Source: Polytrichum commune
Lineage: Eukaryota > Streptophyta > Polytrichopsida > Polytrichales > Polytrichaceae
Assembly (NCBI GenBank): GCA_950295325.1
Contig: OX485807.1
Coordinates: forward strand, 8,583,001 to 8,647,000
DNA: 64,000 nt
Direction: 5' to 3'
Under the pieces are notes generated by a model that saw only the letters and a program-made list of their open reading frames with translations, ran no database searches and was not told where the DNA came from. Below are positions 13,193 through 24,638 of this stretch, in pieces. Positions within the stretch are counted from its first letter, which is position 1. Each line of letters begins with the position of its first letter. Made by a program: the position numbers and the translations under genes.

Positions 13193-13280
13193 TTGGGCGA
13201 ATCAACCCATACTCTCATTCCTTGTCAGATGATTAATCCCTTGCCTCCAAGGAACCAATGTACAAGTTGGTTCTCCCCAG
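13193..13280. mobile_element. Short palindromic element, copy 2, with TSD
   Basis: GATTTGGGCGAATCAACCC at the left and its near complement GGTT.GTTCTCCCCAG at the right enclose about 88 bp, homologous to 7144-7229. The flanks repeat CATGACTTCAAC directly on both sides (about 13181-13192 and 13281-13292), a 9-12 bp target duplication. That length of TSD suits a Mutator-like transposase; the very small size makes this a minimal MITE. Confidence 0.6.
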
Positions 13281-13490
13281 CATGACTTCAACCCTACTTA
13301 CTTACTTTGTTTTATCATGCATCATGAGGATGAATAATTGGCACTTGCTCTAGGGGAGGGTGAATTTGTTGGCTCATTGGTGTAAAGCTTGGAGATTTTC
13401 ATTCTAAGCAAAAGGAACTCCTAATGAGGATCAAGTACCGTGAATTATTTTAGTCGGGTCAAATTGAGATGAAACAACCACAAGCTTTTT

Positions 13491-13550
13491 TTTTTCTTTT
13501 TTTTGGGGGGGGGGGGGGGGGGGAGGAGGAGGAGGGGGTTTAGGGTTTAT
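13491..13550. repeat. T-run / poly-G tract
   Basis: A T-rich run is followed by more than 20 consecutive G, then GGA repeats and GGGGG, and a single TTTAGGGTTTA word. The plus strand could form a G-quadruplex. The exact length is likely uncertain in any assembly. Confidence 0.7.
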
Positions 13551-13834
13551 GATTGGAGACAAGTCCTTGGCTTCTACCAAAAGGAGGACCATGCAGGGAC
13601 AATCATGGGATTCATGCTGTCAAATCTAGATGTAGGGTCAAGATTGATAGATTTTTTTTGAGTTTGGACAACATGTTGCATCCCAAAAATCACCCAATTT
13701 GTGGATTTCATCCATAAAAGGAATGTTGAAGTAGTCCCAACCCATGGATTTTCAAGCATTCCTGATCAACTTGGAACTAAGCTCTACTTGGGCTAAGTGT
13801 GAGAGCCACTCCTCACTTGAAGTGCAAACGCATC

Positions 13835-13925
13835 CACTTGAAGATCTCGGAGTGGGGAATCGAATCCACATCTTGTGCACCACAGTGAACTAGCACCCGC
13901 ACCTAGTAACCATCAACACACTCCC
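13835..13925 (-). repeat. tRNA-derived SINE-like segment
   Basis: On the minus strand an A-box-like TAGTTCACTGTGGTGCA (about 13877-13893) is followed by a B-box-like GGATTCGATTCCCC (about 13855-13868). Order and strand are right for a pol III promoter, but the spacing is shorter than in a tRNA gene and no acceptor stem pairs. A degraded tRNA-derived SINE is the simplest reading. Confidence 0.35.
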
Positions 13926-14731
13926 AAATTGCACACACCCTTAAAAGTAATTTAAAGAGAGAGAGAGGGCTCCGGGGGCACTCAAGTGGGAACATAATTC
14001 CCAATGTAGTTCAATTTGGGAACTCCATTGGGAACTACGTTCCCGTGTGAACGCCCCAAGAGCCCACTCTCCGACCCACTATACTACCATCCACTGAAAA
14101 AGGTTGCCTACCCAAAAAAATTCATATTCCATCCCCACGCGGCTCCTTCAATAGGAGCCATCCCGAACTTGGATACGGTAATTGGAGTCACATGAATTGT
14201 AGATTTTAAAAAAATTGCTATTTGAAGATAGGGACTTTAATGATAAACACTCGGTTAAGGGTGAAGGCATTGTTTGTTTTTGGATGCACTTCTATACTGG
14301 GAGGATTACTCTTAAGAGCAAGCCCAGTCGTTCCTAGATGTGCATTTGCATCCGGGAATGAAAAGTGGTCTCCACCCAGAATGCAGATGCAAACCCAGGC
14401 AAAACTGCCACTCATTCTATCTTACTACCTCTGAATTTTCTCTAAAATGATTTTTAGTTTTCTACGGCTCTACCATATTGAGTTGTCTTTAGTTAAAAGC
14501 CGCCATGAAGTTGTTTGTCCTTAGCTGATAGCAGGCTCCTTGCATATCTCGTCGAAATGCAGGGAGTTTTGCACTTCATGTATTATTTTACATCCAATTT
14601 TAGGGTATAGCAGGGTGACTGGACCAATATTCTGCATCTGCATCCGCATCGCAGATGAGAAAGCGCAAATGCAGATGCAGGTGCAGGGTTACTGGGCTTG
14701 GCCTCAATCTACACACACTAGTATGAGATAA

Positions 14732-15224
14732 GGGCCACTCCACACACAAGATTGAGGGACTGTGACCAATGCACTTCAAGCACTTTCATTGGTGGAAAAG
14801 GCGGAGTTGGTCCAAGTTCAGTTCACAACATGCTTGAGGGACGAATGGAGTATGTGAATGCAAGATGGATGGTAAAGTCTACATGGATTCCTATATGGCA
14901 TCAAATGGATCATGTTTCATGGTTACTTGGACTATGTTAAAAAACTACCTCTTGGAGGTAGGTCTAACACAATTCCAGGAGATCATGACACTCGGAATCC
15001 TCACAACTGTTGATTTATTATATGTGTAAGAACCCCACATGTATAGAAATTCATTGAAATAGCATTTGGTTAAGGGTCCAATCACGTATAACTTCACACT
15101 ACACTTGAGGGCCCATGACCACGCCACATGATTTTGGAGATGTCTTGGGACAACCTTTGGACACTTTCTTTTGGGCTCTCACAATTACATGGTTATGGCT
15201 CTTGGCTCGTGTGTAGAGTGGTCC
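14732..15224. mobile_element. MITE with TAA TSD, family M1 copy 1
   Basis: Ends are GGGCCACTCCACACACAAG (left) and, reverse complemented, GGACCACTCTACACACGAG (right). The element is 493 bp and flanked by TAA at 14729-14731 and 15225-15227. A 3-bp TAA/TTA duplication with G-rich ends is characteristic of PIF/Harbinger MITEs. It aligns along nearly its whole length with 54755-55242, including the internal words GTATGTGAATGCAAGATGGA and TGAAATAGCATTTGGTT. No transposase is present. Confidence 0.8.
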
Positions 15225-15488
15225 TAAGTAACAAGAAATCTTCTTGCATATATTTTATGTTTTTCTGGGTCTATTGCTAATCATATATTGTTGAGGAATT
15301 GAGAAATCGTGATAAGAAGAGGTCTGTAAAATCTCCAAATAATATTTAGTACTGGAAATGTGGAAGTCCAAATAACAAAGGTTAAACTCTTGAAGAAGGT
15401 TTCCAAAAACTTAGTGCTCATATCACAACTTCAAAGTATACACTCTAGTGTGTACAACTAGATATTGAGGATATCTGGACTTATGCAT

Positions 15489-16328
15489 ACGGGTAGATCA
15501 CTCTAAGGCATTTTTGTGCACCACGTGCGGCTGGGGTTTTTTTTTGTTTTGGGGCTATTTGCCTTCAAGGGCTGAATTAAAGCCTCCCTATAATTACTTA
15601 AATTTCAAAAATGGCCCATTTGTTTGCACCCTTCCATTACTTACATTGTCCAAGTCACTACAATTTTTTGTACTCTATATTCCTTTTAAGTAATAAAAGC
15701 TAATCTACTTCCTAACGCAATTGACGAGTGTTGAGGGAAAGCATGAAAACAAATAAGGGTGCAAACAAAGTTATGTAGTACCATTGCAAACAAAGTTATG
15801 AAGAAAACACATAGGAGACCATAGCAAAGTAATACCATTGCAAACATTGTTATGATGAAAACACATAGGAGATGCCATCACAAATACCATAGCGGTCATT
15901 GCAATGCAAGTGACCAAAAACACAGAGCATAGTAAAGCGGGTTTAGAATTTACAATTTAGGGTGGAGTCCACAATGTTACAACACGTACAAAATAACCCC
16001 AAGTACACCACAAATAGGGTAAGGGTGGAAACAGAGGAAAAGTGTCCGTGTGTTCACAAACACAACATGCGGTTTATAAAATGTTGATCCATTTACATAC
16101 CATACTAAACATACCTTCTAGGATCTTATCTTCAGCCCCTATATTAATTTTACAAAAAATAATGGCCCACGTTTTATGTTCATCTAACTTACTTATAATG
16201 TGATTGTCTACATTTAATGACCCCTTCATTATTTGGAATTCCTTTATAATTTTTATTTCAAATGATTTTAATCCTCTCTATATTATGCCGCACGTCGTTT
16301 TTTAAATGCACTAAGTGATCTACCCGTG
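15489..16328. mobile_element. Inverted-repeat element with 9-bp TSD
   Basis: The left end ACGGGTAGATCACTCTAAGG is mirrored by the right end CACGGGTAGATCACTTAGTG (reverse complement); similarity continues through GCATTT and ACGTGCGGC, about 50 bp per terminus. The nonamer CTTATGCAT flanks both sides (15480-15488, 16329-16337). A 9-bp duplication suggests a Mutator-like mobiliser, although an 8-bp hAT reading (TTATGCAT) cannot be excluded. The interior holds a direct duplication of about 60 bp at 15775-15875 containing AAAACACATAGGAGA. Non-coding. Confidence 0.7.
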
Positions 16329-16337
16329 CTTATGCAT

Positions 16338-18298
16338 GAATAATGAACGTAATGTTTTCTTAAATGTGTTATTGACAAATCATCAGCAAGTTTTATGATA
16401 GAGTTGGCAAAAATTAGGTCCCATGCATGGGAGCAAGCATGGTCAAGTATACCGAAGAAGTGCTCTGGTGTACTAAAACCATGATTTTTTTGGTAAAACC
16501 TCTAAAAACAACAGCAAAATGTTGTATAAATTTCATTTTTTCATGATGCCCTTTATTGTTGTGTTCGGTACCCAAATATAAAATATCAAAATGAGAAAAA
16601 ATATCAGTATACGTAATGCTCAAAAGGTAATGGCTGAATTTGGTTTTGGACGTAGATTTCATGACTTTGAATATTTTGACATTGGAATTTTATTTCATAT
16701 TCCTCAAATTCACTGTAAACTTGAGGGCACCATTACAAAAATTTGTAGAAAAAAATAAATATAATGTAATTTCATCACGTTTTAAACCAATTTTAGAAAA
16801 TTATGGGTTCATGATATTCACTTGCACAATGTGCCATCTTCTAAAATATGTAGACTTTTCTTGAAAAAAAATTTGTCAACAAAAACTTTCTTGGCTTTGT
16901 AGATCAATTTTTTTTTCAAATGTTTATGATTTTTTCCTTCACAAAATTCAAAGTTAGTATGTAATGTTGAATCACTTTCACCTTAACCTATGCATGCTAA
17001 TGGTGTACTTAACCATGCTTGTGCCCGTGGGGATTGTAGTTCTTGTTTTGGACATGATTATTTTGTATGAATGTTATGCTTTTTGTGAAAAATGCACCTT
17101 TAGAGTGGTCTCTTGACTGCATTCTTGTTCAAAATTACTAATGTGAATAGGATTTTCATTGTCTTCTTCTAGTCCCCCCTCCCCCAAAAAAGACATGTTC
17201 AAATTTTGAGAAGAAGAAGAAGAAGAAGATTGCAATGCATGTGTATCAATGGCACAACATAATATCATATGCATCATTATCTTTTAGCATAAGCATTATT
17301 CATATTTAGTTGATTCCTAGTTTTACTTAGTGTGGATTACCATTTGGTATTACATGATTTTTATAATATTTAATATTCCATCTGATTGTTTAAAAAAAAA
17401 ATGTGTAATACCTTACGGAGATACTAAACCTATTTTTGATGGTACACATGGTAAAAAATTTCACAAAACCAAACATTAATTTTCATGTGAAAATTGACAA
17501 TATAGTTGATTGCAGTTATAAATTGGTGGAGACCCACCTCAAATACCAAGTCACCTAACCTTGGTCCAAGGCATGGAAGGTGTAAGGTAAAACATGTCAA
17601 TTTGCGCAACTTTGTAGTTTAGTGTATTCTTCAAAGACCGATTAGCCCCAACTTACCTATTCTAGATATTTATGTTGAAAACGAAGCACGATTTGTGCTA
17701 AAATGCCCCTTTTACAACTCCATTAGAGAGAGGTTTGCTTTAGGATTCTAGAATATGGTGTTGAGACGCACTCGAGTCTAATTTCTACCAACTTCAACAT
17801 CATATTAGAAGTTATTTCACAAAGGTCACTGCATTTTCTTAGCCATTTCACTCCACCTTGATGTGGTTCTAGTCCCGCGAGCATTTAGAAATCCCTTTAG
17901 AAAGAAATTTCCATTTTTTATAATACATTGGAAATTGAAGCTACAAATAGCCGCGAGTTGGGCTCAAGCCTTGATCATCATGTTGATATATCACAGAAGC
18001 CATTGAACTCCATTACTAGGAATGAAGAATTAACCAAGTTTTCGACATGGCCTTCATGTAGTTCAACACCATTTTGGTCATTTAGTGTCACTTTCTAGTT
18101 GAAATTTTGGGATGCTATTATAATTGCTTACTTAAGAATGAATGTGAAGTTCATCTTTTGCAAATAGAACACAGATGCAACCTTAGACACTGTTGAATAT
18201 GAAAGACTTTTTCTGGGTTGTACTTGCATTCCAAGTAAGAAATTATAGCTTTCAATAATTCTAATTAGTAAGTGACAATTAATACCATAAACTAGGTA
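16338..18298. other. Gene-free stretch
   Basis: AT-rich, no recognised gene. A GAA/TTC microsatellite at about 17204-17230 creates a serine-rich shadow ORF on the minus strand. Confidence 0.45.
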
Positions 18299-18713
18299 CA
18301 GTCCACCCTCTATAAATGTTACACCTATAAGTGTTAACCCTCTCTAAATGTTAACTTTCTTCTACTCCCCACATATTGCACACTATAAATGTTAAACGTG
18401 TTCACTGTTAATAAAATGGTACTCCCTTCTTTGTAAATTTGACTCTATAAATGTTAACGAATGAAATACAACCATAATATGGATGATAAAAACTTGATAT
18501 TTGTAAACTTGACATTGAATAAAGTTTTGATTGGGTTTGCAATTTTATGAATGGTATTCTCTCACAAGGACTCTTCACAATTGCTTATATTTATAAATGT
18601 TAAGATTTGTATATTGCTCAAAAAAGTAATTTTATAATTGTTAACTGTTAACACCTCTATAAATGTTAACTTTGATCCACTCCCAAGGGTTAACATTTAT
18701 AGAGGATAGACTG
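18299..18713. mobile_element. pogo/Emigrant-like MITE, TA TSD
   Basis: Ends are CAGTCCACCCTCTATAAATG (left) and CAGTCTATCCTCTATAAATG (right, reverse complement), flanked by TA at 18297-18298 and 18714-18715. The CAGT start, the CCTCTATAAAT core and TA targeting resemble Emigrant/Lemi1 pogo-type elements of the Tc1/mariner superfamily. At 415 bp it is non-autonomous. The motif CTATAAATGTTAA or close variants recurs many times in both orientations, as expected of subterminal transposase-binding repeats. The element at 34508-35135 has similar ends and still carries transposase sequence. Confidence 0.82.
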
Positions 18714-19244
18714 TAGTTCCATATGAGGGGGTGAAAGCCTTCATTGCAAAAGAAACACTGCCTACGACCAAAATTTGAAACCCGAGTGTGGGTGGTTTTA
18801 TTCATTTTGGCGTTGGCAGTTGGCCTTCTGTCTCAAAAAAAAGAAAAGAAAAAAGAAACCCGAGTGTGGGGATTGACCCCTAAAGGACCAGGAATAAAAG
18901 TGCGCGTTTTCATGATAAAAAAATTAACGGTTTTGTGTTTGGGACGGTGTGTGGGTTGAGGCAAACATTTAATGATTTTCAACCTTATGGATTGAATGTT
19001 ACCTTCTTCAAGTATGTGGGTTTCAAAAATCAAGCCTTATGTGTGCAATTTCAGTGTTGAGATTGATGCCATTCTACATGAACTTCAGATCCTTATGCAC
19101 ACAAATAAGTTGCCTAGAATCTCATGGGTTGTCAACGTGGTTGGAAAACCTAGGCTGAGGAATTTTGTGCACCTTGTGATAGGCATGAAGAGTCTTATCC
19201 CATCACAACCTACCAAATTCAAGCAAGTGCACTAATCACTCCTA

Positions 19245-19590
19245 TGAGGGTGGGCGGAAAATTAGCATGGTTACAATTAGTGTGGGTCACATTGATTCCT
19301 AGTCAAGGTGGATTTAACACGGGTCCAAGATTGCAGGTCTTCCCCCAAATCTTCATGAAGACTTCTGGACAACATGTTGAGGACAACATTTGTTATAGGA
19401 CAAAAGCAACACAACAAAAAGAATCACCCACAATAATTTTTTAGAAAATATTTAGTGTGGGTTGAAAATTGTTGTGGCCCACGTTAGTTCTCATTATGAA
19501 AATTAGTATGGGCTCTAAAAAATGATTGTGGCCCATGGTAATAGGACTATTTAGTGTCATTCCGAAGAATTTGGTGGTCTTTCCCATCAT
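19245..19590. repeat. Dispersed repeat R1, copy 1
   Basis: About 340 bp align with 52005-52345 in the same orientation. Shared anchors include AGTGTGGGT, GGTCCAAGA, TCTTCATGAAGACTTC-like, GTGGGCTCTA and TGGCCCA. Exact ends and superfamily are not established; ATTAGYATGG words near both ends hint at a MITE. Confidence 0.5.
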
Positions 19591-19684
19591 ATCAATTCTC
19601 TTTGCAAAAAAAATGCACCTATGGTAGACATATCTAATTTTGTTACTCATCTTAAGCGGACACCTACACTTGAGTGATATGTGG

Positions 19685-19940
19685 ATATGTGAGGCTCCAA
19701 GAACGGATACCAAAAAATACGTGTTTAAAAGAGATTGGGTTGCGTGCTCAAATTATGATAATCATTGTAGACTCCATAGGCAACATAATTGCGGGGGGGG
19801 GGGGGAATGTATTACCATTTAATGAATACTAAATCTTCAATTAGATAATGAACGAAATATATTTATGAGCTTCAAATTTCTTGAGGAATGTGGCTAAGCC
19901 TTGCTTTGGATTTGCTAACCATCTCAAATGTATTCTGTGT
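19685..19940. repeat. Dispersed repeat R2, copy 1 (contains poly-G run)
   Basis: It aligns with 59745-59985, and its first part with 59560-59640: GGCTCC.AGAA.GGA.ACCAA, CGTGTTTAAAA, TGC.TGCTCA, CTCCATAG.CAACATAATTG, GGATT.GCTAACCAT. In this copy a run of about 13 G (from about 19792) replaces GGAGAAGC of the other copy, so the homopolymer arose or expanded locally. Confidence 0.5.
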
Positions 19941-20519
19941 AAGGTAGCATTGCCTCAAATTAACACCTTTCTTTGGCATAACCTATTTTTCATCCTTAAA
20001 CTACCAACAACTGAGAGTGCAACGGTGCCATCGAGAAAGTTATTTTTAAGAACACTTAATCATATGCGGCATTGAGTACAAAATAACACCACTTTGGCCA
20101 TTCATAGTAACGGTGTCAGAAGGGATGCAAGATCGTTGTAAAGAGAGCACCAACATTGGCCAATCATGATGGTTGATCAAGGATGTATATGCTCAACAAG
20201 GCAATGTACAGAACTGATCCACAAAAGGAGGTCAACACCTCCATTTCATAAAAGGCTTAAAGTTAATTATATGGTGATTGTTGCTTAGCAATCCAACATC
20301 AATCGACCCCCCCCCCCCGTCCCCCCTAGTGGATAGTAAAATGGTCATATCTTTAAATGACTTTGTGAATTTCTCTAGGATTAACATAGGAAATTTAATA
20401 TTTTTTGAAAAAAATTCCCATAGACTCTTTATAGTTTTGTAGATCTTTAGAATTTTTTGAAAATTTCCCAATCTATTTAACTTGCCTGAAATAACAAAGT
20501 TAATGGAGGTCTCGCTTTG

Positions 20520-20722
20520 AAGCTCAACTACCTTAGCATTTTGAAGTTACCCAGAGCTATAACTATTTAATGAGAATGAAATATTTACCAAACAAAATCA
20601 CTTTACGTTCTATAATGTCCGAACAACCTATTGAACTTTCGTTAGTGAAAATCGAACTCCCAAGTAAGATGTGATTGCACTGCGTAACTTCGAATAGTCA
20701 CACGCACTAACTAATTGGGATA
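20520..20722. mobile_element. MITE family M2, copy A (left end degraded)
   Basis: The right end reads CACTAACTAATTGGGATA. The interior TTTAATGAGAATG, TTCTATAATGTCCGAACAAC and CTATTGA..TTTTCGTTAGT matches copy C (55372-55575) in the same orientation and, in part, copy B (53443-53651) in inverted orientation. The left terminus is too diverged to place exactly. Non-coding. Confidence 0.5.
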
Positions 20723-20863
20723 ATCAGTGCAGTTGGAAGAAGTAACCATTGACGACCCATAAACAATATCACCACCTTTCCAAATAATCCAGGAAACAAA
20801 ACGTCTAGGAAGGAGCCATAAGAGCTTCAAGAATGTGCTTGGCTTTCATGGAATCAGTTTCAC

Positions 20864-21160
20864 TTCACTTCACTTCACTTCAAATCAACTCAAGAACCGC
20901 CACTTGCTGATGTCCTTTTGGAGCATGACACTTGGGCTACGACACACACCTACTCCGCCTGAATTACTCTCTGACAAGTTGCGATCGAAGCAGTTGGTAC
21001 AGGGATCGCAGCAGCTGGTGATGGGCGTGGCTGCAGTGTGAGCGGCAAGGCCATTCATTTCAGTCCAAGTCCAGAGTGCAGGTTGCGTGGCTTCACAACA
21101 CAAGGAAAGGAAAGGAAAGGAAAGGAGGGAGGCAAGGAAAGGAAAGGAAGGTGCAGGCAT
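20864..21160. repeat. Simple-sequence-rich block
   Basis: CTTCA units at 20864-20882 and GGAAA/GGAAAG units at about 21103-21150, with a GGCT run at about 21306-21326 just beyond. These low-complexity tracts explain the overlapping ORFs on both strands between 20.8 and 21.4 kb. The stretch is locally GC-richer, so a remnant 5' gene region is conceivable, but nothing codes recognisably. Confidence 0.45.
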
Positions 21161-21429
21161 CGCTTTCCGTGGCCACTAAGCTTATTAACTTACAGGTCCA
21201 CCTCCATTCTTGTCGACTCCCATGTCCTTTGTGAGGCTGCAAGTTGGAGTCCCAGAGCCGCGCAAGCTGCGATTCAGTATAATGTGCATGGTGCGCCTGT
21301 TGGTGGCCGGCTGGCTGGCTGGCTGGCCACCCCAATCAGTGGTGGCCAATGTGACTCCTCCCTACTTACCTAAGCCTGTCGTCTCGAACCCAGGTGGATA
21401 GCGAGTGAACACACGTGTTTGATCTGCTT

Positions 21430-22530
21430 CAATGAATCAGCAGCAGCAGGCATACATCGTCATAAGGCCTTATGGTTGGCGCTTCGTTGCGAAATGCACT
21501 CTAAACGTATTACACTTATCCTTTGCATCCTGTGTCTGACAGTCGAGGTTCTAGAGAACTATGATGATATGCAAGGGTTTAGAAAATGTAGGTAAAAGTT
21601 GCCTGTGAGACTGTTATGTGATAGTTAAGTGGATCCAGCCGTACACCCAGGAAAACCCAAAGATAAAAACAGTATCGACCCATCTGAAGCTGAACAAGCT
21701 GCACTAATCAATCAGCGGGCATATATACAATGCCATAAGGCCTTTCGGTTAATGGTTCATTGCTAAATGCACTCTTACTTGTTACACTTTTCCCTTGAAC
21801 TGTGGCTGACAGTCAAATGCTGCACTCCAGATTGTAGAAAATGATAATCTGCAAGGGTTTAGAATATGGAGGTACACTCTAAACTCTGTAATGTCAACCT
21901 CGTTAATGTCACTCCTTCTCTTATATGTCAAAACCCTAGGACTCCTTTGTTGTCACGTTTCCCTCCCATATATCATAGATTTTGACATTAAAATAAACCA
22001 CCAAAGAATTTAAACCAACACGCTCGCACGCATCTCGTTATCATCGTTGTCATTATTGGCATGTTGACTTTGTGTTATTCCATAATTTCACATGCTACAC
22101 TAATTCTCTTTTGTCATGCATCCATGTTAACACTATATACTTTCTTAGTGTCATGTGCACCATGGTTGCCACAAGCATGATATTAAGGAGTTTAGAGTGT
22201 AATTGCCTGTGATACTGTTTTCTGATAATTAAGTGAATCCAGCTGTACGAAAAAAAAAAAAAAAAAAAACTTCTGTATGGAGTTATCTGAAGTTGAACAA
22301 GGTGCACTGCAGATTAATCAGCAGGCATATACAGTATACAATGTCATATTATGGGTGGCACATTTTCATTGCCCAACACACTCTAACTTATTACAATTGT
22401 CCCTTGAATCATGTGTCTGACAATGGAATGTGACACCAGTGAGAGCATCAGTGATGTAGAGATCATAGTGGAATTAATGATATGCAGACCCATTTAGAAA
22501 TGTACTAGGTAAATGACTGTGAGAAGAATA
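21430..22530. repeat. Threefold ~276-bp tandem repeat, middle unit split by a MITE
   Basis: Three units begin near 21430, 21706 and 22312. Each contains, in order, AATCAGC..GGCATA, a CATAAGG- or CATATTATGG-like word, TTACACTT.TCC-like, TGTGTCTGACA-like, ATGATATGCA-like, GGGTTTAGAA-like, TGCCTGTGA.ACTGTT and AAGTG.ATCCAGC.GTAC. Once the 325-bp insertion in unit 2 is removed, the period is about 276 bp. An A-run of about 18 in unit 2 (22250-22269) replaces the CACCCAGGAAAACCC of unit 1. Confidence 0.75.
21875..22199. mobile_element. TA-targeting MITE inside the tandem repeat
   Basis: Ends are CACTCTAAACTCTGTAATGTCA (left, 21875 on) and, reverse complemented, CACTCTAAACTCCTTAATATCA. TA flanks both sides (21873-21874, 22200-22201). 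The unoccupied site is visible in unit 1 of the tandem repeat (GTAGGTAAAAGTTGCCTG), so the insertion postdates the array. Ends starting CA with TA targeting and subterminal AATGTCA words suit a pogo/Tc1-mariner MITE. Confidence 0.78.
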
Positions 22531-23120
22531 CCGCTTCCTTAATTATTCCACGAAATTTGGAAGAGATTCAGACGTGGTACTTCGTGAAAATGTCACACGG
22601 CAAGCAAAAATGTCATGAATGTCGTTTTCTCGAATACCAAGAAGGCGGGATTGAATTGGTCTTTGGAGGTAGCTCTTGCCAACTACATATGAATGTATTT
22701 ACAGAATCCCAGTAACAAGTCCAAGTGATAATGAGGAAAACAATCTTTTTATATCATGAATGTTATGTTCTTTATTGATACTTTAAACACTCTTGATAGC
22801 AATCAAAAAATAACATTTATGATTAAAAAAAAAAATCTTTACTCTATGAACTTGTACCATAGGTGCCCATACAAATTAGTTTTTTAATGCAAGATTTCCC
22901 GAGTTGAAGTGCACTCCACAAGACTAGAAACTCACTCGGCCTTGGGGAAAAAATACATTTACATGTGAATGTGATATTTTCACAAATACTATGTTCGTGT
23001 GTGATTAATAAGATCCATGGCATGACTAGGGCAACAAACATATGGCAAGGGTACCTCCTAGGCAATTACATGTTCAATTGGTCTAAGGTGTGGGACCTAG
23101 CATGACCCTACAAAGAAGCT

Positions 23121-23446
23121 GCATTCATGTGGTTTATTTGGCACAAGGCGGTTGTTGTTAATGAATGGAGGGCACGTAATGTGACGGATTTATCTAAGAG
23201 GTTTACCAAGCAAATCAGAATTTGGCACCTCCTCCATGGCATCACTCTTTGGGCTTTTTGAATTGAATGTAATGACCGGGTGTTTAATCAAGAACAATGG
23301 CACAAATCTAAGGTCAAGCACCTGATTTGGAATGACCTCATTTTGTATGCCAAGGTTGCTTGGGATAGGGTGGTGAAGTTCGTTACAATCAATGTCTTCT
23401 CAGTTGAAGCTATTTTTAAAGGCTTCGATGACACCTGGGGGCGTTA
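23121..23446 (+). pseudogene. LINE (L1-type) ORF2 C-terminal fragment
   Basis: The plus-strand frame from 23121 contains WFIWHKAVVVNEWR, IRIWHLLHGITLWAF, an in-frame TGA at 23259-23261, then NDRVFNQEQWHKSKV, IWNDLILYAKVAWDR and a stop at 23444-23446. This spacing of tryptophans and the HGI..W...ND.VFN..QW pattern is that of the zf-RVT region at the C-terminus of plant L1-type reverse transcriptases. Reverse transcriptase and endonuclease domains are absent, so it is a 5'-truncated dead copy. The G/T-rich sequence after it, to about 23710, may be its 3' UTR. Confidence 0.7.
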
Positions 23447-23712
23447 GACATCTTCAATGTAGAAGCGACAATGAGAATCACTTGGAACTAGAAATGTCAA
23501 CGACTTTGGGTAGTTTGGCACTTGGGTGGTTTCTGGATGGTTTGGGGGTTGTCTTTGGCTGGTGGGGAGGGGATGGTCCTTTGCTTGGTGGCTTGGTGGG
23601 TTGTCCTTGGTGGGGTTCTTGGGTCTTGGTTTGTTGTACTCTATATGTGGCGGTGTGGTGCGTCCAAGGGCCTCCGCCTCCCCTCAAAGTGGGTGCATCT
23701 TCCTTGGTTCCA

Positions 23713-24138
23713 GGGTGAGTTTCCATGTAGGCCGCTCGCCCATCATATTCTAGTGTGAATAAGGACAAACCCGCTCAAATGTAGAAGGAATATGATGAGG
23801 TAGGGTTCGTATGTGCCAACTACCTACTCCCATATTCTCAAATTTGGGCCCACCTACTAACTCCTCTTGGGTATCAAGAATGGAGTTCTAGACCAACATT
23901 GAACATTGGTTCTCTTGAGTTTGTAACCGGTCTTAATCCTTTGGTGACCGGCACTTGTAGGTTGAAGATTCTGTAATGAACGCATGAAAGTCTAGTGGCC
24001 CATATCTGCGGCCCTCCACATTTTAGTGGACCGCCAAAATGTGGTTGGATGATGGCTTGTGCTCAACTACATGCAAACACTTCCAATCTACTATTATCTA
24101 GAATCTAGTGGACGAGTGGCCTACATGAAAAATCACCC
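23713..24138 (+). mobile_element. MITE family M3, copy 1
   Basis: Left end GGGTGAGTTTCCATGTAGG; right end, reverse complement, GGGTGATTTTTCATGTAGG; both continue GCC..TCG(T)CC. Interior landmarks (GTGTGAATAAGGACAAAC, ACCAACATTGAACATTGG-like, CCAAAATGTGGT) occur in copy 2 in reverse order and strand. The flanks (CCA / TAA) show no clear TSD. Length 426 bp, no coding capacity. Confidence 0.65.
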
Positions 24139-24281
24139 TAAGCACCATCTACCTGACCTATGAAACAAACAACTGGATTCATTCAACATTTTTTTAAAAG
24201 CCCATCTCAAAGGCAATTCTTTTTGTTGTTTTAAAACTTTTAGGCAAAAGGCCAAAAGAAGGCTAACGCTAAATGCATTAA

Positions 24282-24634
24282 GGGTGAGTTTCCGTGTAGG
24301 CCACTCGCCCACTGGATTCTAGATAATAATGGGTTGGAGGTTTTCGCATGTAGTTAGCACAAGCCACCATCTTACCACATTTTGGTGGTTCACTAGTGCT
24401 AGTCACCAAAGGTTTAAGACTTCTTACAAACTCAAGACAACCAATGTTGGTCTAGAACTCTATCCTTGATAACCGGGAGGAGGAGGTTAGTAGGTGGGCC
24501 CGGATTTGAGAAGATGAGAATAGGTAGTTGGCACATAGGAACCCTACCCCACCATATTCCCTCTACATTTGGGCACGTTTGTCCTTATTCACACTAGAAT
24601 CCGATGGGCGAGTGGCCTACATGGAAACTCACCC
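24282..24634 (-). mobile_element. MITE family M3, copy 2, bounded by TTAA
   Basis: Ends GGGTGAGTTTCCGTGTAGG and, reverse complemented, GGGTGAGTTTCCATGTAGG are almost identical over about 30 bp (continuing CCACTCGCCCA). TTAA lies directly outside each end (24278-24281, 24635-24638). TTAA is the piggyBac target; a palindromic TTA/TAA Harbinger reading is also possible. The interior is the inverse of copy 1. Length 353 bp. Confidence 0.7.
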
Positions 24635-24638
24635 TTAA

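Noticed and set aside
13540..13552. TTTAGGGTTTA as an interstitial telomere repeat
   Set aside because: Only a single unit is present, beside a G-rich tract; chance is likely.
21380..21400. GGTTCGAGAC on the minus strand as a pol III B box
   Set aside because: It departs from the consensus at the final bases and there is no A box or tRNA fold upstream.
23392..23768. Three overlapping ORFs of 75-108 codons and one of 96 on the other strand
   Set aside because: The G/T-rich tract after the LINE stop codon produces them; it is more likely LINE 3' UTR.
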